DNA from: Amphirosellinia nigrospora
Lineage: Eukaryota > Ascomycota > Sordariomycetes > Xylariales > Xylariaceae
Assembly (NCBI GenBank): GCA_004123355.1
Contig: SCHM01000001.1
Coordinates: 434,001 to 498,000 of the forward strand
DNA length: 64,000 nucleotides
Direction: 5' to 3'
Shown here: piece after piece, positions 1 through 12,944 of the stretch
Layout of the letters: the number at the start of each line of letters is the position of its first letter
How positions within the stretch are numbered: position 1 is the first letter of the stretch
The notes under the pieces: model-generated
What the model saw: the letters and a program-made list of their open reading frames with translations, nothing else
The model's database searches: none
Told to the model about the DNA's origin: nothing
Program-made: the position numbers and the translations under genes

Positions 1-2433
1 ACACCATCCACATGTAACGTTCGTATGCCTATATTTAGTGACAAACGCCAATCTTATCTAATCGTGAATTTGCAATTCCAATTCTCTGTTCTGAAACAAT
101 GTCCCCAGAAGGACTTTTCTATGCAACGTCGAGTTAATTGTGGTTCACACATACTACACTAATAAAAGTACAGGCCGGCTTATTGTTAATCCCTACCGAC
201 AGCTCCTATAGAGGGTGCACATGAAGGGCCTAAGACGCGGCGTTCCTTGAGTTGCGATACCTGTTACCGAAGACTCTTCCCTATGACTAAAGGATTTCAA
301 TGCCATCAGATCACAAGACCAGGAGAAGGCTGGGAAGGTTCATACACTATCAAGGTGAATAGTGAAACTTCGCTTGGTAAAACATCACCGTTTCCAAGCA
401 TATCCGATAGGCGTGTTACGAAAGTGCAAAACAGGTTCAAGTTTCGCTAAAATTGAGACTCGTAGCAGGCGAGATACTACCTGAGAGTTGAATTGCTTCA
501 CACCCCAGGCGGTCTCCCCAAGACAGTCCGGTTCCTTCCGGATTCTCTTGCTTTGCCGATTATTCCAATTCATCTGATCTTGATAATATACACAAGATGT
601 TATGTCAAGTTATCGTTGTCATATGATGTATTATATATGCGAAATCCAGGTCTTGTTGTTTGCCAATACGGGTAATCGTATTCTGGGCAAAGGTGATTGC
701 TGGGTGGTGGCAAGTAATCCTCGGAAAGCAAGAGCTTGGGGTCGATGTAAGCGGACAAGCAGTTCACTCTCCCCGTAACAAGGTCTTGGAATATGTTCAA
801 TGATAATTCTTCTTTGGAGTCAAGGCTACCATAGAGGTCTATTCCCTCGTCTCTCCTATACAGCTATAGGTGGCACGGCATGTGACACTTCCCTCGACAG
901 AGGTCCTCGAGTTTCGGTCGGTGAGTTGATCAAAATAGCTGAGACACCCAAAGTCATTGCTATGCTCTTTCAATGTCCGTGTACAGATTAAAACAATCAT
1001 TGTAGGGCAAAATAAACAAAATACGCAGCCAATTATTTACTCGTTAAATCAGCAATCCGATAATAGAGTAAAGATCTGCATTGATCGACTTGACTTTATG
1101 TGATGGATAGATTTTATATGAGGTTTATTGTATGTAACAATAGATATTCCGCATTATATGGTACTTATTTTAACAGTGTTTATTGATTTAAATAGATGAT
1201 CTATGAGGTCTTACAAGCGGAAGAGAGTTAACAGCTTCAACCTATAACATACAGAGCTTCGCTGTAAAGATCAAGAAAGAATCTGCGTGACCTTTGTGAG
1301 AATTTCCGTCTGTTTCAATATCCAATTTTGGGTACCCGGCGTTAGTAGTCAATATTGTATTCACTTCGAACAAGCTCTCTAATTTACCATAAACAACCAG
1401 GATTGCTCGACTAGCCGCCCAACAATCATGCCTTGCCCCATGCCTTGCCCTAAGAATCGCGCAAGTAGAAAATGAGTTGCTGCAGGAGCGCCATATGTAC
1501 CAGTAGACTAGGCCACACATTTATATAGACCTAGACTTCACCACTTGGGTGTATCCGAGTACAACTTTGTACGAGCCTCTAGATATGCAGTTAGCATTTA
1601 CCCTCGACCTCTGAGATTACCAGAATAAAAAGACAAGAAATTGCGAGGCTATCAGGGTATATAGACCAGAGACCTCCTATTTCGAATGATCTGAGGGACT
1701 AGACATTCATGGCCTGCCCCTTGGTTCTATAGAAGAGAACACCCTCCCAAGCCCTTTAACGGAAGCCCTTGGTACAAAGAGTCAGGCATTCGTGATAGAT
1801 ATCAAGTGTGCAACATAAATAGGGCTTGTCGTTGCCTCGATTTGCCGGTGTGACACATATATATACATTTATTGCCATAAAACATGCGGCGTAGAAAATT
1901 ATTCGTCGACACAAGAAGAGGCATAAGTAAGGTGGCGGCTTGAATAAAATATATTGTGATATTTTCTACCTACCACAGCACTGATTTTTAAATCTTGACT
2001 TCCATTTTTTCAACCTTTTGGACTCCAGTTAGTCCAGACTCCTACCTATTCTACACAGTCTCGTCATATAGTGGTACTGTAGATACACTGCATATGGATG
2101 ATGGATGTTTGATCCTCCATTACTGCAAGCAAACAGTGGCTAGTGGCCATGACAGAAAACCAGTTCAATAGATTGCCTATCTAATCAAACAGACCATAAC
2201 AACGAGGGGCCATTGGCTTGGTTTCGTTCTTGTCAACCACGCTTGCTGTCGCACCCCATCCTATTCACCGCCTAGGTAGTGTACTACGTGCCCAGCAACG
2301 TGTCGTGGTCCACGCGCTAGAAACACTCCTATTCGGCTATCACATAGACGGACACTCCCGTGACGGCATACAAAACCAGTCGTGCTGCTGCTAACGGTAT
2401 AAGATCCGCCTAATCTAGCGTGTCAGTATCACG
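1..2433. other. gene-poor stretch
   Basis: No convincing gene. Reading frames are short and none carries a recognisable motif. A segment near 1,530-1,690 shares broken similarity with 15,840-15,960: both contain TTGGGTGTATC and then an AAGAAATTGCGA word, so both may be remnants of one old dispersed repeat. The last 100 bases probably hold the promoter and leader of the gene that starts at 2,434. Confidence 0.5.
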
Positions 2434-4087
2434 ATGGATAGGTCTCAGGGTAGGGGATTCGATCGAGATAGGAACCAGAGCCCCGGAAGTTCGGTCGGCA
2501 TGACTGAGATGGATCCGATTCCCGTTTCTATACCAAGGCCCTCGACTCCTATTTCCAATGCATCTGGGCCTCCCGGCATCTTGGCCTCGGACAAAAACCT
2601 TTTTTCCGCTAGAGGAGTCTGCATTCGCTGCGATACCACCAGTTACGCCCGGTCCTGTCGAATCTCCCTGGGCTCCTCCCCACCGGTTGCCGCGATGCCT
2701 CCAGTGGAGATGGACGTAGCAGGTCGAATGTCGCCTTCCCGATACCCATTGCCTGATTCACCGCAGCTGCGACCGACTAGAGAGAGCCTTGCTTGCTCCA
2801 CAGCTGCTGCCAGTCATTGCGACCCAAAGGCGCAGCCCAAATTGCCTCAGGTGCTGGTCACTCCACCGGCCATATCGTGCCATTGCGCCAGGTCAATGTC
2901 AGAAACATCATTGCCTTCATCGGACCAACACGCCCAGCAAGACCGACAACAGCTTCCGCAACACAACTCGCGTTACACAGCGGGGCCAACCCAGACTCCG
3001 CACAGCCCACGAACACCCGAGAAATTGCCTCTGCGTTCCCCTCACCATCACCATCACCCTCACCCTCACCCTCACCCTAATCCTCATTCTCAAGTATCTG
3101 GACCTGCTATATTCGCTGCTGGTGTAACTGAAGCGCCTCCTCCCACAGAATCTAGTACACCTGGGTCTCCTCCACCTCAGCAACCCGCTCCCTCTGCGCA
3201 TTCAGAAACCAACCCAGCTACACCCCGAGCACCTTCGCCACAACAGCCGCCAGGACCTCCTGTTGCACCATTCCAACCTCCTCTGTACCAACCCTCGTAT
3301 ATTGGCTGGGCTACACTTCCACCATGGCGCAGTAAGTTACACATGTCCTTCATGATTTCTTGATATTTCGGTATCTCGCGGCATATGTACATGAACATAT
3401 CATCAAATGGGATACTACTTGTCAGCGGACTCTCGTATAAGCACATCGCAGGAATCTATATCTCAATCTATTCCAATCAATGACTAATTTGCGTTTTCGA
3501 CAGGGCCGTCTTCTGCGCAACGCCGCCATACTGGTACTGCTATCCCGGTGCAGCTCCGGGCGCAAGCTACCCCTACTGTAAGTTGGCTCTTTATCTGCGT
3601 GCCTGTGTTGTGTCAATGTCACGGATCAATACACGGAGAAGGAAAAAGGAAAAGAAAGCACAGATGCACACACGCGTCCACGCGACGCACACAATAATAT
3701 GCAGTGTACCTACCCCGTTGTATTCCACATCACCCTTTGAATTCGACGCTACCCTCCCACACACCCCTATCCCATACCGTGCCGCAGAACGTCAAACTCG
3801 AGTAAATGATCACATGTGTGCCATTTGCATTATATACAATGACGAAAGGGGGCAATCGCACTCACTAATTATCGTCTCCGCCTCTAGTTACCTGGAACAA
3901 GCAATCGCCCTGGTACAGCGGCACATCGCACCACCTCACCAACCCGCCGCCGCCGCCTCCCCAGATATACACCGTCGAGCCCGCATACATCATGCCCCAG
4001 CAGGCAACGTACTATCAAGCGGCGCCACAGGCTACTGGCGCCTACTACTACTACATGCCCGGCATTCCCACCTACTATCACACCTGA
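2434..4087 (+). CDS. Pro/Tyr-rich low-complexity protein, three exons
   Basis: I do not recognise a family. Exon 1 (2,434-3,331) encodes a disordered Ser/Pro/His-rich chain with a His-Pro repeat and ends in PSYIGWATLPPWR. Intron 1 (3,332-3,503) has GTAAGT, a TGACTAAT branch point and CAG. Exon 2 is 3,504-3,577. Intron 2 (3,578-3,887) has GTAAGT and TAG. Exon 3 runs from 3,888 to a TGA at 4,085-4,087 and reads ...GAYYYYMPGIPTYYHT. The aromatic frame of exons 2-3 (PPYWYCYPGAAPGASYPY, then FTWNKQSPWYSG) is one base out of step with exon 1. One missing base would reconcile them and give about 390 residues. Without it, exon 3 stays open to about 4,370 in a less protein-like frame. Another possibility is a late acceptor at 3,553, which restores phase but shortens exon 2 to 24 bases. 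The start is the ATG that opens the long frame. Function is unknown. Confidence 0.6.
3041..3079 (+). repeat. imprecise CACCCT/CACCAT tandem repeat inside a coding exon
   Basis: About six hexamer units of CACCAT then CACCCT lie in exon 1 of the Pro/Tyr-rich gene and encode alternating His and Pro. The repeat is in frame, so unit gain or loss would change protein length without breaking it. Confidence 0.85.
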
Positions 4088-7012
4088 CGGGAATGAGACT
4101 CCGCCTGAGCCGATTTGGTGGGCATGTCTCTGTTTCTCCTCGCCAATTGGGACTCAAAAGACGAGTCAGTGCCCGGGATGGAAGGATGGTTTGCTGATAC
4201 TGATGCGAACATGCCACAACACCTATGTATGGCACTTGGATGGATATCCTATGAGGTTTTCATCTTGTCTTGGGTTGCCCGGGTGGCAGGAAAGGAAGCA
4301 GACAAGCCGCGAGAACTCATCGAATGTGCAACGAGATCCGAGCCGGAAGAAAAAGAAAAAGGGGGATTGATAGGTTGGTGATGGGTAGAGAAATGGCCAG
4401 TCTATTAGGTACGTCCGGCATCCGAGGATGAGTACTCACTCGACCACTTGTCCGGAGGAATTTAGTTAGGCTAAAATGATTCATCTACTCGGCCTTTACG
4501 ATGCGCGCGTTATACTTCAATCCCGGTGATATGCGGATACGGCCGTAGCAACAAATGATATTTTTTTCCTATGTTGTCACGTAATGGGTCTAGAATCACT
4601 CGTGCCAGGGTCGGCGCGCCGGAATCACCAGTGCGGAGCCGAAGCGCGAAGGCGAATGTGGCCGGAGCACCACTCCATTACCCCTATTACTCGAGGTTGG
4701 AAGCCGGGTAGCCTTATTGGCACTCGTTCAAGTTCACCGACGGGTTTTCCCCAATGGGATTTTTACCGGCGGAAGCACAAGGGACCCTGGGGCGGGAGGA
4801 GGTATGCTATCCAAGGTCGCCGGCCACGGCCATGAATAAGACGGTAGCGTGTATCAGCAGAGCGCGCGCGAGGCATCGTAGTTATGACAGGAGGAGGTAG
4901 ATGTAGAATCAAGACGTTGCCCGCCCTCGAGGCCAGAGAATGGTGCTTGATTGTGTATTGATAGCTTGCTACGTCTGATACTATCACAAAGCACCACCTA
5001 ATTTCACGATATTGCACCCGGACCCCCAAATACCTCCATTACTAGGCTTCATCGGACGTCAGACTCCAGGGATATAGGAACTCCATGTATATAGCCGGGA
5101 ACTAGCCCTCGGAGACTATCAGACTTTCCGCGCAACAGCAAATATCAATATGGACCCTATATTTTGACTTGTGAGACCTTGACAGATACCCTAAAAGGAA
5201 GTTTGGAACACTATACACCTATACAGTATGACACCTGTGACGTCGAAAACTATCAATTAACCAGTCAATCCATTAAAAGAATTATTTGTGCCGTAGGCTA
5301 CCTATTCTCCTGCCTCGAGCTATATACAAATACGTCTTTTCGTTCTGAGGAATGAGCATTATAAAGGGGCTCGTTACGATAGTTCATTAGGTAGTATTAC
5401 GACTGTTCGCTACTGGCGTACAGAGACAACCAAACCATAAGACTGGCTTCCAATCATTCTGAAGACTATTTAGAGCCACGGCGTGACCAAGGACGGTATC
5501 CCGCCTTAAGAGTCCGACTCTTGTATGTCTGGGAAGGATCTAAATCTGAGAGGATTCAGTAAATCCCTTGGGGTGAAATACATGAGCTGGCAGGAGGAAC
5601 GGAACACACTGCAGCGTAGTATCTTGGGGGAGATTGGGGAGGTTCCTACTGGTTAGTAGCAATAGTGTTAGCTGTGGTTACATGCGCCACGGGATTATTA
5701 TCAAATACGATCGATCCAACACGACCAATCAATTATCGACGATCAGGATGCTCAGCTCCCTCAGTCATCCATCGAATAACGTTTTGTTACGATGGTAACC
5801 CATCGGGATGGTTAGTTTACATGTAGCTTGTCACTCGCTATCTCCACGAATGTAGGGATCATCTATTTCGGCCTTGCATGCTGCTCCTACTTGAGCTACG
5901 TTATATGATCTAGAATGCCTACGCTTTTCTTTCGATCGACCCATCACGAACTAAACGATGAGTGTCTCAAGTGGCAGTTGGATATTTCAGCAAGGAGCAT
6001 TCAAGTTCTAAGAAACTAAGAGGTTCTACGGTGGAATGTTGGATTGTGGACTGGGACGGCATCTGGTAAATGCCATGTCACGCGCTCATGCCGGCACAAG
6101 CCTGTTGCTTGTTTGGGTTTCCAGTCCCTTCCTCTTCCTATCCTATAATTTGAGTTAGACTTCAGCAGAAACGCAGCCTGCTTCGAGGATTGCAAGTCAG
6201 AAGTGTTCCAGGCGGCGTGGTGGCAGGAGGACTTCTCTCATACATAGTAGCCTGTCCTAGTCACATCGACACTACGCCACACACCATGCAAGGCATCCGC
6301 GACGTGCGGTTTTCGACGAGTAGCGAGACCTAGGCCTGAAAAAAACTTCACACTTTTGGGCTACTTATTTTAAGGTGAGATGGGTCAGCCTTATCACGGA
6401 GATGATTCGGAGTCCTGGTAGGTAGTTGGATACCCTGGGCGAAAAGACGAAGGATTGTTAACTTGTCGAAAGGCGAATGGGCTAAGTAAGTAAGGGACAT
6501 ACACAGTTCTTCGGAGTCCGTTTGGCAATCCTGAGAAAAGCCATGGGCATGGGCGGTGAAGGAGTAAAGACCGTGTTTCATCGGAGACACCAGCGCAGGC
6601 GTGCAGTAGGTAAGGTAGTATCGTGGCGCCCAGGCTGTGTGGTAAGGTAAGGCTTCGTTCGGGACCTGGCATGCCGAGGCAGGTAACTGGAACAGGATAC
6701 CAATGCGCTGCGGCCTACTGTACTGGTCATAGCACTTACACACCAAGTGGGTGGACGCTGATCGCGACTTACACCAGTCAGTCTGTCATTCACCACTACC
6801 GAGCCCTCGATGGTGAAACACCAACGCGCAGCTCTACAACGGGGCTAGCTGGCCAGCCACGCCGACTTAGAGCGACGCTACGGCGTTTGTTTCTTGCATA
6901 TACTAGGTACTACTACACTATGTAAGTCGGCATGCGAGAACAGCCATGATGGCCGATCACCGTGCGGAGTAGCGGAGTACTGAAGATAAGTGCGAACTGG
7001 TCAACTTCTAGT

Positions 7013-7035
7013 GGAAGGAAAGGAAAGGAAAGGAA
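7013..7035 (+). repeat. GGAAA microsatellite
   Basis: Four to five units of GGAAA (first unit GGAA) in non-coding DNA. Confidence 0.9.
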
Positions 7036-7117
7036 CCGGTGGTCTTGGCCGGCCCCCCTCGGTCTACCTATACCTGCTTAGTAGAGTAAGCACAAAGTAC
7101 GAACCGAGACAGCTGTG

Positions 7118-7136
7118 AGGCAAGGCAAGGCAAGGC
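7118..7136 (+). repeat. CAAGG microsatellite
   Basis: Nearly four units of CAAGG, about 80 bases downstream of the GGAAA repeat. Non-coding. Confidence 0.9.
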
Positions 7137-7568
7137 GCTTGGGCACGGAGAATTCTGATAGGCGGCGTTGCTGCCGGCCGGAGAGTGCTCTGTAGTGGTG
7201 TATAGTTAGTATCCATGATGCCCTAACCCACTATGGTATGGACGGAGTTATACTAAATGTACTTTTGTATTTTAGTGTGCCTTCTGCCTTCTGCCTTCCC
7301 TACAAGTATCTGCTCCCTGGACAAGGTCTTTGAACTGTGCTTCGCTCCTTGCCAAGAATGCGACGTTGGTCATAGTCTGCTATTATTGTCGAGTACATGT
7401 TGATCAGGCAGTTGGAGCGAAGGGGACGAGGCAAAACACCCATGACTTACAATTACATTTCGCCTCGTCCCGTCTGAAATATGTGATATTGAAATAAAGA
7501 ATTCGGACAATCGTATACGATTGCGTACCTAGGTACTTAGCATAAAAAGGGGAGAATGCTATGAAGGT

Positions 7569-7596
7569 TTATATATATATTATATAATATATATAT
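7569..7596. repeat. TA-rich palindrome
   Basis: An alternating T/A run of about 28 bases that can fold on itself. I see no gene boundary here that it would serve. Confidence 0.7.
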
Positions 7597-8794
7597 TAGG
7601 TATATATCGAAATTATGATCCATCACGACCAGCCAGCTCTCGTCTCATGCGATGGCGATGTGCGACTACAACATGGGGCGATAAAGCCCGAGAACGTTGG
7701 GCGAACGGTCGGCTGGCCTTTGTCGAGTCCCAACCAGTCGGTAGCGCGATGAAGATCATGGGGTACTGTGTCTATTTACAGGGATGGGACAGGGGGCAGG
7801 CAATGGACTTTGTTACGGCTTATGCGCCCATCTTAGGCAGAGTCTTAGGGCTGCTACTCTACAGTATCTGCTGGTCGAGGATGGGTAAGCTTGGCGTAAT
7901 GCGGCGTCTCCCACGTGTTGACTTTACCTTACCTTACACTTACCTCCGTGTCTTATAATAGAGAGAGACATGCCAGATTTTCCGTTTTCTGCAGCAAACA
8001 CGTGGGAAATTCGGGTTCTCCCTTGAGAGTTCTCGTTTTTGGGGGGATTCCGGACAGCGAATCTACCTAAGTAGTTAGTATAAGGATGGGTGGGTCGCGA
8101 TCCATTGACACAACAGGCATTGCTTGATTTGGCAGGAGGACAGGGAGGAACAGTGAGGTGGAGATCTGCCTAATGAGCCTTTCTCGGTAGTGCGAATACA
8201 TGGTACTCGAATCGTTCTAATCATGGGCGACAAGTTATCCATGCCAGCATCTTTCCCTCGCTTCTGTCCAAACCGCTCAGCGTAACGATCAGCAGCGATG
8301 GATGATGGTCCGCTGGTCTCGTGATGGGGATCGCAGGGATCGATGTTACCGGCTTGTTGGGTCTGACATACAGATACTATACTTAACCGTCGTTCAAGAC
8401 GTCGCTTGGCTGATCATCGTGTGGTCGGCGATCGTTTATCTGATAGACGATCATATACTTAGTTGACGGCTTCCTCTCACGTCACAGCACGTTACTAGTA
8501 TACATATAGTAGATAGCTTTTGTCTTTAAGCTACGGGATATATACTGTACGTGGGCTGATAACAACACAAGATGCGCACCGGAGAGGCCGCATGGAGTTC
8601 TGTGTGTATGGGTAAGTGGTGGGCTGTGCGATTACCGTTGACCAAGGCGGTACTTGTAGATTTTTTTCATGATGCCTATTTACTACTGTGTGTATTTTTC
8701 ACGCCAAATACCACCACTGTGCTTGTGCCACAGATTGATTCTAGCGGCCAGGTTCTGGGTTCTAGAAAAGTTCCATCGACATAGGCAATCTAAC

Positions 8795-8823
8795 GACTGG
8801 GCAGGACTGGGCAGGACTGGGCA
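8795..8823 (+). repeat. three 10-bp tandem units
   Basis: Three copies of GACTGGGCAG (the last truncated) in non-coding DNA. Confidence 0.9.
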
Positions 8824-10005
8824 TATGATTGATTACGGTACAAGGAACTGCGGGCTATTTTTACTAGACTCGGAGCGCCCTACCTAAACGTTCGGGAGCT
8901 AAGCCAAGAATTAACCAATCGTCCGGGGCCAGTATTACCTAATCTGCACTACTTATATATGTACATATATACCTCGCATGTGTTAGGCTTTCGCATCTAC
9001 AGTAGAATTCGGGTTTACGTAGTAGGTTAGCTGTCTTCACTTACCATTGCGCACCAACAAATGGCCTAATCTTCTCATTTAACATGACAGTGTTTATGAT
9101 CGTCATACAAGTAGATTCTGAATTTTAAGATAGAATAGCGTAGGTATGCTGAGACATTTATGCTGTTATCGAGGGAGAGATTTCGTGATACATGATGACC
9201 AAGGCTCAGCTGTATTATTTTTATCGCCGTGAACGTTACGGATCGTTAGCCTGACTCCGCTGACATCTCTGCGAAGTATACAAAAGTCCACTTGGCACTC
9301 TCGCCCTGGGTTTTATTATTGGTAAAGGCAAATAAATCATCTCAAGGACGATTTCACGAGAGCTGAATTACATTGGAACCCCCTGCCTCGGTGTACCGAG
9401 TAAGACATTACAAGATGCTTGGGAAAGGGATGGAGATACATAGCAAGTCTTCATGCCTCGTACACTAGGTCATTAGAATACTCCTTGACAAGCGGACCAG
9501 AGCAGATTGGTCAAGTTTAGAGAAGCTAAAATCCCAGAAGCTTCGATCCTGCAGGTACCGCACCATATCAACTCTAAGAGGTTGGCACCGACAAATCATG
9601 TTGGCCCCCTGCCTCGACGCCATACCTAGCTGCATCTCGTGCATCCCATAGCTGAGCTGAAATCCCGCCAAGATGTCGGGACCCACGTGGTTAAACGCTT
9701 CGAAGCCGTACTAAAGCGTTCAGAGAAGCCAGTCTTATATAGAAGCCGAATACCCCGGAGGAGGTCGAGCCCGTCCATAGCGAAAAGCCACTTCGCTCAT
9801 CAATTCAATGACTCGCATGGCCTGGCATTGAGCCACGAGTCCGGGAGACGTTATCTTAGCGTTTATTCTATTGACATAAGGTGCCAAGGCTCCCCATCTC
9901 CTAGGTCGCCTTCTTCGCACTCCTTTCTGGCCTTATGTGAACCGCCTCAGGCATCTGCCACGACGATACGAGACGAAAGACGGACGGCGTCAAGGTTGTC
10001 TCGTC

Positions 10006-11455
10006 ATGGCAATGAGTGAGAGCGGCACTCTCAAGCCCTTACCACGAGTAGTGCACGAGGGCACCATCGCCATCACCATCTTCGGCCTTACCTCCTTCTT
10101 TTCGGCATTTTCGTTACTCAGCTACCTAACCTACAAACTTATAAGGTGGCGTTTAGGGAGAGGCTCAGGCAGGATCCATCGCAAGAAAAAGAGAGCCCCG
10201 GATACGTATTCACAAGTGGCCCGGTCAGGTTCGGGCCAGCTCACGATGCCGCCAAGTTGGCGGGCGCAGATCCTACGGTAGAGGCCGCATCGCTTGCGCC
10301 GTCGGAGAGGGTATACCAAGGACGCAGTTACCCGAATCAGTTCATCGTGCTTATCGTCAATCTTCTCATCGCCGATTTGCACCAATCGACTGCTTTCGCT
10401 CTAAGTTTGGAATGGCTCCTCGGAGATGGCATCATGGTCGGCACTCCGACTTGCTTTACTCAGGGCCTCTTCGTCTCGGTAGGCGATCTCGCGTCGAGCT
10501 GCTTCATGGTGGCCATCGCTTTCCACACTTTCCACTCGATCGTTTTTAAATACCGACCTTCACATATATCGCTCTACTGCTCCATCGTCGGCATATGGGC
10601 ATTCATATTTCTTGTATCCCTTCTGCCTATCGCCGGCACTCGTAACGGCGCCGATGCCGGGGGGTTCTTTGTGCGTGCAGGCGCTTGGGTAAGTCATTAC
10701 ATGGTCAGTCAGGCGATAAGCCCGAATACAAAGCTTACTCGGTGTATTAGTGCTGGATCAACGAGGAATATGGCAATATCCGTTTGCTCACACATTACAT
10801 ATTTATCTTTATCGCCATTATTGTATCGTGGATTCTATATACAGCCACGTTCCTATCTCTACGTCGCCAGCAGAGGCGAGGCGACTTGGCCGACGCCAGA
10901 AACTCTGGCTACCATCACCCGGCCTTCCTCATATACCCCGTTATTTATTTATTATGTATATTGCCACTAGCGGTTGGCCGTGTAGCCACAATGGCAGGAA
11001 AAGAGCCGCCGGTGGCTTATTTCTGCTTCGCGGGGGCGCTCGCGGCCAGCAACGGCTGGTTGGACGTTCTCCTCTTCGCCACGACTCGTCGATCGATCGT
11101 CTTCGGAGATGACTTCGGGAACGAAGATACGGGCGTCGACACCTTCGCGTTTATGAATTCGGCTCCGAACACGTTCGGAAACACGATATGGGTGCGGGGC
11201 GGCCGTCAGGAGCAAAAGCCTCCCAGCGGCGGTTGGTGGCGGATATTGGGCGACCCAGAGACGCCGGCGGGAAGGCATTCGAGGTCCGGGAAGAGCCTGA
11301 GTCAGACCTCGCTGACGGCCTTAGAACGTAACGCCATCCAGATGGAAGTCATTACGAGTGTGGTTGTGGAAGACGGCACGAATCGGAGCCCACACCGGAA
11401 AGTCCTTTCCGATGCCACATCAACACAAAGTATAAAGAACGAACCTTATCACTAG
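10006..11455 (+). CDS. Git3/CAR-like seven-helix G-protein-coupled receptor
   Basis: Fungal receptor of the Git3/cAMP-receptor-like group, expected in the plasma membrane and coupled to heterotrimeric G protein. The ATG at 10,006 opens a frame with helix 1 (TIFGLTSFFSAFSLLSYLTY) and a basic first inner loop. Helices 2-5 follow from QFIVLIVNLLIADLHQSTAF, including CFTQGLFVSVGDLASSCFMV, which is typical of the family. A clean intron (10,689-10,750, GTAAGT...TAG) joins ...RAGAW to CWINEEYGNIR. The Git3 C-terminal part follows (FLIYPVIYLLCILPLAVGR, helices 6-7), then a hydrophilic Ser-rich tail ending in NEPYH. Between about 10,130 and 10,200 the frame moves by the amount expected from one lost base. 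I prefer that to an intron, because no good donor or branch point lies there and restoring one base gives 462 residues in phase. Ligand unknown. Confidence 0.85.
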
Positions 11456-12944
11456 TATTCTTAGCGTCATTCGGGATAGGCGGCATACTCAGCATTCATT
11501 ATGATACCCACCATGTAGAAATTAATAGACGTGATCAACGCTGATAGCTTTAATAACACCAAAATATCAATGACGTTCCTCGAAAACTTAACTCTGGGCT
11601 AGAACTCTATCTGTTATCTTGACAGGGGAAAGCACTCGGCTCCAACCTCTAGCTAGTCCAGGCGCACTCGCTAAGGTAGGGATTCACATGACTCAAAGTG
11701 TCAATCGCACTATGTTCTTATCTTCAAGTCCAAGTGTCCCGCAGCCCTTCTATTCTACTACAAAGTATGGCATGAGTGTTATGAATGATTGTCGTGCCGA
11801 AGACCCGAAAATCCTCTGCCGGTTACCCTTGGGTACGAACAAAGTCGTTTCTAAGTTCTGTAGGACGTTAACATACTGTAAAAAGTCCACATGGAGGGTT
11901 TTTTTGGTGCTAATTCTCATAGTTTATATCATATTTCGCTCCCTAACGCCCTTTTCATCGAGTCTTCTAATGAATGCTTTGGACAGTGTTGATGCAATCG
12001 GTTGTGGTTCTCACCTACCTCGGAAACGCACAAGGAAATGACAGCATGACTATACGACTTAATCCGCATCCCTTAGGCCGTAGAAAACGTTCGAGTCACA
12101 CAATATTAAAACCTCCTACCACATTGATTCTAAAATAGGATAAGCGAGGTGCGAGCGGCATGGAGGTATACAGTGAATTGATCCGAGTACCCTGATAGGG
12201 CTTTTAAGCTTTATTCGAGGAGATGGACTGAACTACATCTAAGGTCGGGACCTTTGTGTAAGTCACGCATAGGGCGTGGTATGACATATATCATTGCGCG
12301 AGGGTCCGATGGGCTACTCCCAGCTATACACACAGATCCTGGCCCAATGGCCGCCAATGAAGGAGTCTACTCAAACCATGTGTAGGTACCTAACTAGGCA
12401 CTAATATCAATCCGCCTGGTCTCTTATGCTTCGCCATGCATGGAGGATGGCGGGAATAGAAATCAGGACATACTAGTCAGACAAGGAGATAAGTAGACTC
12501 CATGTATATAGCCCTACAGTCACATAGAGCCCGCGGAGATAGCTTCACTTGCTCTCCGTGCAACAACAGACGTCTACAGCCTACCCATACAAGGCCCTTA
12601 CAGAGCACACTAGCAATGCGTGGCCTAATGACGGTATTATAAAGCTTCCATCCGATCCATCAGGAGGGATTTTGCCTAACAGCAAGGCGCCTGCTCGTGG
12701 GGTTCAGGCTAAGCAGTAGCTTGCCGACCACAGATTGTACTGGTTTGTTAGGGCTGTCCTAATTGCCCTCCTTAACGCTAACAGCAAGAGCAATCAATTG
12801 CATATCAAAAGAAACGTCTGGACGCCGTACTCGCTGATCGACTTTGTTCAGAACACTTGAGGGCTACTGCTGCCGGGGACGGACACTGAGTCAGAGACAA
12901 TGCTCAAAGGACCCTATGGGTGATACAGTATAATTAAGAAATAT
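11456..12944. other. gene-poor stretch
   Basis: I can support no gene. A plus-strand frame at 11,619-12,041 (140 codons) contains a hydrophobic run (VFLVLILIVYIIF) but has no family resemblance or splice context. 12,493-12,573 is the partner of the repeat at 5,080-5,147. Confidence 0.45.

Larger units (their letters stand above)
4088..10005. other. long gene-poor stretch with short tandem repeats
   Basis: Nearly 6 kb without a gene I can support. Frames reach about 130 codons (6,348-6,746 minus; 7,647-7,958 plus) but show no motif, splice context or protein-like composition. It contains microsatellites (listed separately) and an AT palindrome at 7,569-7,596. A segment at 5,080-5,147 is related to 12,493-12,573: both begin ACTCCATGTATATAGCC. 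A word near 5,683 (TGCGCCACGGG) recurs near 27,719. These suggest worn dispersed repeats. The final 300 bases lie upstream of the receptor gene. Confidence 0.5.

Noticed and set aside
3583-4197. A 204-codon plus-strand frame.
   Set aside because: It runs through intron 2 of the Pro/Tyr-rich gene and reads its last exon in another frame.
10131-10327. An intron in the first inner loop of the receptor (GTATTC donor at 10,206, CAG acceptor at 10,327).
   Set aside because: It keeps phase but has a poor donor and no branch point. A single lost base explains the frame change and fits the pattern seen in neighbouring genes.
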